A stretch of 64,000 bases of DNA from Candidatus Latescibacterota bacterium (GTDB lineage: Bacteria; Krumholzibacteriota; Krumholzibacteriia; WVZY01): NCBI GenBank assembly GCA_011772205.1, contig WVZY01000008.1, positions 186,001 to 250,000 of the forward strand. Reading direction: 5' to 3'. Below, one piece after another: positions 61,409 through 64,000 of the stretch (position 1 is its first letter; each line of letters starts with the position of its first letter). The position numbers and the translations under genes are program-made. The notes beneath the pieces are model-generated. The model was not told the DNA's origin, did not search any database, and saw only the letters and a program-made list of their open reading frames with translations.

Positions 61409-63553
61409 TCACCTTCTGCGGGAGCTTCTATGATTTCTTTCTCTTGGATCTCTTTCTCTACGCCCTCTATCAGGCGGCGGGCCGTCTTCGAGCGCTTTCT
61501 TGCTCAGCCGGATCTTACCATCGCCGTTGATATCTATGACTTTGACTCTTATGACATCTCCAACTTTTAGAACGTCCTCCACACGGGCGATTCTTCGATA
61601 CGAAATCTCCGAGATGTGGAGAAGGCCATCTTTGCCCGGAAGGATCTCGACGAATGCGCCGAAGTTCAGGATGCTCTTTACCACGCCATCATAGACTTTT
61701 CCAATCTCCGGTTCCTCTATGATCTCCTCGATCCGTTTGACGGCCGCGTCACTCGAGGCTTTGTCCACAGCAGCAACCTTCACTGTGCCATCATCTTCGA
61801 CTTCGATAGTTGCGCCTGTTTCCTCTTGGATACTCCTGATTACTTTGCCCCCCGGCCCGATGATTTCGCGAATCTTGTCGACCGGAACTTTCAGCATCAC
61901 AATCTTTGGTGCGAAAACGGAGATCTCTTCCCGGGGTCGAGAGATCGTTTTGTCCATCTCGCCGAGGATATGCATCCTACCCTCTCTGGCCTGCTCGAGT
62001 GCGCGCTTGAGGATATCCATGGTCACACCCTCGACCTTCACATCCATCTGGAAGGAGGTAATACCTTGCTGGGTACCCGTGACCTTGAAGTCCATGTCGC
62101 CGAGATGATCCTCCGCGCCGAGGATATCACTAAGAATTTCGACCTTGTCGTCTTCGATGATAAGACCCATCGCGATTCCCGAGACTGCCCTCGGTATTGG
62201 CACGCCTGCATCCATTAAAGCGAGACTACCCCCGCAGACAGTGGCCATCGAACTCGAACCGTTCGATTCCAATATGTCTGAGACTACACGGATGGTGTAC
62301 GGGAAATCTTCCTCGCTTGGGATCACCGGCTTGATCGCACGCTCCGCAAGGGCACCGTGGCCGATCTCCCTCCTTCCGGGACCCCGGAAGAATCCAACTT
62401 CACCTACACTGAACGGTGGAAAATTATAATGAAGCATATAACGTTTCCAGCTCTCCCCTTCGATCGTATCCAGCATCTGCTCGTCCTGGCCCGTCCCTAG
62501 CGTACTGGCTACGAGGCTTTGCGTCTCGCCTCGTGTGAACAATGCAGAACCATGCGCTCGGGGAAGAACACCGACTTCACAAGTGATCTGACGGATGTCC
62601 TTTGGCCCCCTGCCGTCGATCCGCACACCTTCTTCTAGGACCATCCGACGCACTTCTTTCCTCTCGATCTCTTCGAGAACCGCTGAGATGTATCTTTCTT
62701 CCTCGGGATACGCTTCTTGATATTCCTTGATGGCTTCGTCACGGATTGCCTCGAAAGCGTTTTGTCGCTCTCGTTTGCCGGGGATTCTCAAAACACTCTT
62801 AATGCGTGCGTAGTATCGCTCTTCGACGGCCCGATCCAGTTCCTCTATGACGGGCGGCGGCTCGACAACCTTCTTCGAAGGAACTTCCACACCTTGGATC
62901 AGCTCGCGCTGAAGAGCGTTTATCCTCTTTATGCTATCGTGAGCCAGTTCGATTGCCTCGACGAAATCGGCTTCGCTCACTTCATTCGCTCCACCTTCCA
63001 CCATGAGCACGGCATCATCCGTACCTGCGACCACGATATCCAGTTCGCTTTGCTCGATTTGTTCGAGAGGAGGATTGACGATGAACTGGCCGTTCACTTT
63101 GCCAATACGAACACCGGAAATCACCTTGGAAAATGGAATTTCGGAAACGGCAAGCGCAGCGGAAGCTCCGGTTATACCGAGCACATCGGGTTGGTTGGAG
63201 CCGTCGTAGCTCAGAACCTGAGCGGTAACCTGGACCTCATGCCTGAAGTTCTTGTCGAACAGAGGGCGAATTGGCCGATCGATCAGTCGGGCAATGAGGG
63301 TTTCTTTATCATGCGGACGCCCTTCTCGTTTGAAAAAGCCGCCCGGGATCCTACCTGCGGCATAGAGCTTCTCCCTATACTCAACGTATAAGGGAAAGAA
63401 ATCAAGGTCTGTGGGTTTTTGTGAAGCAACAGCTGTTACGAGCAAAACGGTGTCTCCCATCCTTATCAGAATGGAACCATCCGCCTGTTTTGCCATTCTT
63501 CCAGTTTCAATTGAGATCGCTTGTCCATTAATAATCTGAGATACGTTTTTCAT
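61409..63553 (-). CDS. pnp: Polyribonucleotide nucleotidyltransferase (PNPase)
   Basis: A phosphorolytic 3'-5' exoribonuclease, 714 residues. Two RNase PH domains (first with RPIRPLFDKNFRHEVQV; second with FSVGEVGFFRGPGRREIGHG and the Asp-containing GDMDFKVTGTQQGITSFQMD), a KH domain (VDKIREIIGPGGKVIRSIQE) and an S1 domain (GKVYDGVVKSILNFGAFVEI) are in normal order. The C-terminal tail is short, basic and Arg-rich. It is 50 bp downstream of rpsO, a highly conserved pair. Confidence 0.98.
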   Translation of the reverse strand: MKNVSQIINGQAISIETGRMAKQADGSILIRMGDTVLLVTAVASQKPTDLDFFPLYVEYREKLYAAGRIPGGFFKREGRPHDKETLIARLIDRPIRPLFDKNFRHEVQVTAQVLSYDGSNQPDVLGITGASAALAVSEIPFSKVISGVRIGKVNGQFIVNPPLEQIEQSELDIVVAGTDDAVLMVEGGANEVSEADFVEAIELAHDSIKRINALQRELIQGVEVPSKKVVEPPPVIEELDRAVEERYYARIKSVLRIPGKRERQNAFEAIRDEAIKEYQEAYPEEERYISAVLEEIERKEVRRMVLEEGVRIDGRGPKDIRQITCEVGVLPRAHGSALFTRGETQSLVASTLGTGQDEQMLDTIEGESWKRYMLHYNFPPFSVGEVGFFRGPGRREIGHGALAERAIKPVIPSEEDFPYTIRVVSDILESNGSSSMATVCGGSLALMDAGVPIPRAVSGIAMGLIIEDDKVEILSDILGAEDHLGDMDFKVTGTQQGITSFQMDVKVEGVTMDILKRALEQAREGRMHILGEMDKTISRPREEISVFAPKIVMLKVPVDKIREIIGPGGKVIRSIQEETGATIEVEDDGTVKVAAVDKASSDAAVKRIEEIIEEPEIGKVYDGVVKSILNFGAFVEILPGKDGLLHISEISYRRIARVEDVLKVGDVIRVKVIDINGDGKIRLSKKALEDGPPPDRGRRERDPRERNHRSSRRR

Positions 63554-63603
63554 TAAAACCTGCCAATTTTAGGTTGAGATATGACCGATCGATGGTAAGC
63601 GAC

Positions 63604-63873
63604 TTACTTCCGCAGGTTGAGCTGCTTTATTAGTACACGATACTGCTCGATCTTGTTGTTTTTTAAGTAATCCAATAACTTCCGCCTGCGACCGACGAGC
63701 TTTAAGAGACCTCTCCTGGAAGCGTGATCTTTCTGGTGGTTTTGAAAGTGCTCGGTCAAAATTCTGATGCGCTCCGTTAGGAGGGCAATTTGAACTTCAG
63801 GGGAGCCGGAATCTTTGTCATGTAATTGATACTTCTCAATGATTTTTTTCTTGTCATCCGTCGATAGTGCCAT
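63604..63873 (-). CDS. rpsO: 30S ribosomal protein S15
   Basis: An 89-residue primary-binding ribosomal protein: [36 protein letters not shown], then [14 protein letters not shown] and the terminal [12 protein letters not shown] at 63873 lies ten bases after AGGAGGTG; a TTG two codons earlier (63879) is an unlikely alternative. The leader to the window edge contains a possible promoter and a seven-pair stem (CTTGGGC with GCCCAGG), which may serve as the S15 autoregulatory structure or as the end of an upstream gene. Confidence 0.98.
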   Translation of the reverse strand: MALSTDDKKKIIEKYQLHDKDSGSPEVQIALLTERIRILTEHFQNHQKDHASRRGLLKLVGRRRKLLDYLKNNKIEQYRVLIKQLNLRK

Positions 63874-63968
63874 CGTCAATTCACCTCCTCTATAAGGAAT
63901 CGCGTCACGATGGCTGTAGCCTGGGCACCACGGTGGGGGTCAGCCCAAGCCACCTCGAACTCCAGACC

Positions 63969-63997
63969 AAACTAACACAGGAAAACCCCTATGTAAA
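63969..63997 (-). promoter_or_regulatory. Candidate promoter of rpsO-pnp
   Basis: Minus strand TTTACA (63997-63992), 17-bp spacer, TAGTTT (63974-63969). The -35 matches five of six and the -10 three of six. Confidence 0.4.
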
Positions 63998-64000
63998 GCA

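Noticed and set aside
1-64000. Mobile elements, CRISPR arrays, restriction or toxin-antitoxin systems, defence islands
   Set aside because: None was seen; the genes are housekeeping, envelope or transport functions in compact operons.

Overview
The window looks like chromosomal core DNA of a Gram-negative, probably uncultured bacterium of the FCB (Fibrobacteres-Chlorobi-Bacteroidetes) supergroup. The reasons are: two GWxTD-domain proteins, a PorV/UPF0164-like outer-membrane protein, a CarboxypepD-plug TonB-dependent receptor, outer-membrane barrels ending in Phe, and a split GcvPA/GcvPB glycine decarboxylase. A phylum cannot be assigned by eye; Eisenbacteria, Krumholzibacteria, Zixibacteria or Latescibacteria-like lineages would all fit. 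No phage, transposon, CRISPR array or plasmid gene was seen. Almost everything lies on the minus strand in long, tightly packed operons; only 53.6-57.6 kb and the alanine dehydrogenase gene are on the plus strand.

In minus-strand (transcription) order from the right: (1) 63.9-60.1 kb, rpsO-pnp-M16 peptidase, a classic bacterial trio. (2) 59.8-53.6 kb, alanine dehydrogenase with its own promoter and terminator, a divergently transcribed polysaccharide deacetylase, and a plus-strand set encoding a TPR/zinc-ribbon membrane protein, a DUF4388 protein with a pseudopilin-like tail, and a UbiA prenyltransferase. (3) 53.4-45.3 kb, asnS, then a 1218-residue exported TPR protein translationally coupled to uvrA. 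(4) 45.2-36.6 kb, glycine cleavage genes gcvT-gcvH-gcvPA-gcvPB running into an oligopeptide ABC transporter (two permeases, then two ATPases with a separate promoter and a tandem repeat). (5) 36.3-28.0 kb, a TonB-dependent receptor, PorV-like protein, GWxTD protein, then ExbB-ExbD-ExbD-TonB. (6) 27.7-16.0 kb, TolC, a LolD/MacB-type ATPase, MacA-like adaptor, two FtsX/MacB-type permeases, a second GWxTD protein, a peptide-binding lipoprotein, two peptide permeases and a cytoplasmic-looking SH3b-NlpC/P60 peptidase. (7) 15.5-12.9 kb, an abundant-looking outer-membrane barrel with a long structured leader and strong terminator, then a rhomboid-TPR fusion. (8) 12.6-4.5 kb, radC and the cell-shape operon mreB-mreC-mreD-PBP2-rodA-lgt-comF. 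(9) 4.2-0.6 kb, gap-pgk-tpiA-secG-tRNA-Leu(GAG), and finally a partial DUF4139 protein.

Functionally, the left half is dominated by envelope biology: cell-wall elongation, lipoprotein maturation, energised outer-membrane transport, tripartite efflux and likely murein-peptide uptake. The most unusual signals are the envelope supercluster built around GWxTD proteins (17-36 kb), the leader of the 14.3-15.5 kb barrel gene (full anti-SD complement, mini-ORF, hairpin), the 18-bp tandem repeat upstream of dppD, the nested hairpin before gcvT, and the DUF4388-pseudopilin fusion. Many intergenic regions carry TTGAC(A/C)-16/18-TA...T promoters, so sigma70-type signals are readable here. All start choices and coordinates were worked out by eye from reading frames and Shine-Dalgarno (SD) spacing.
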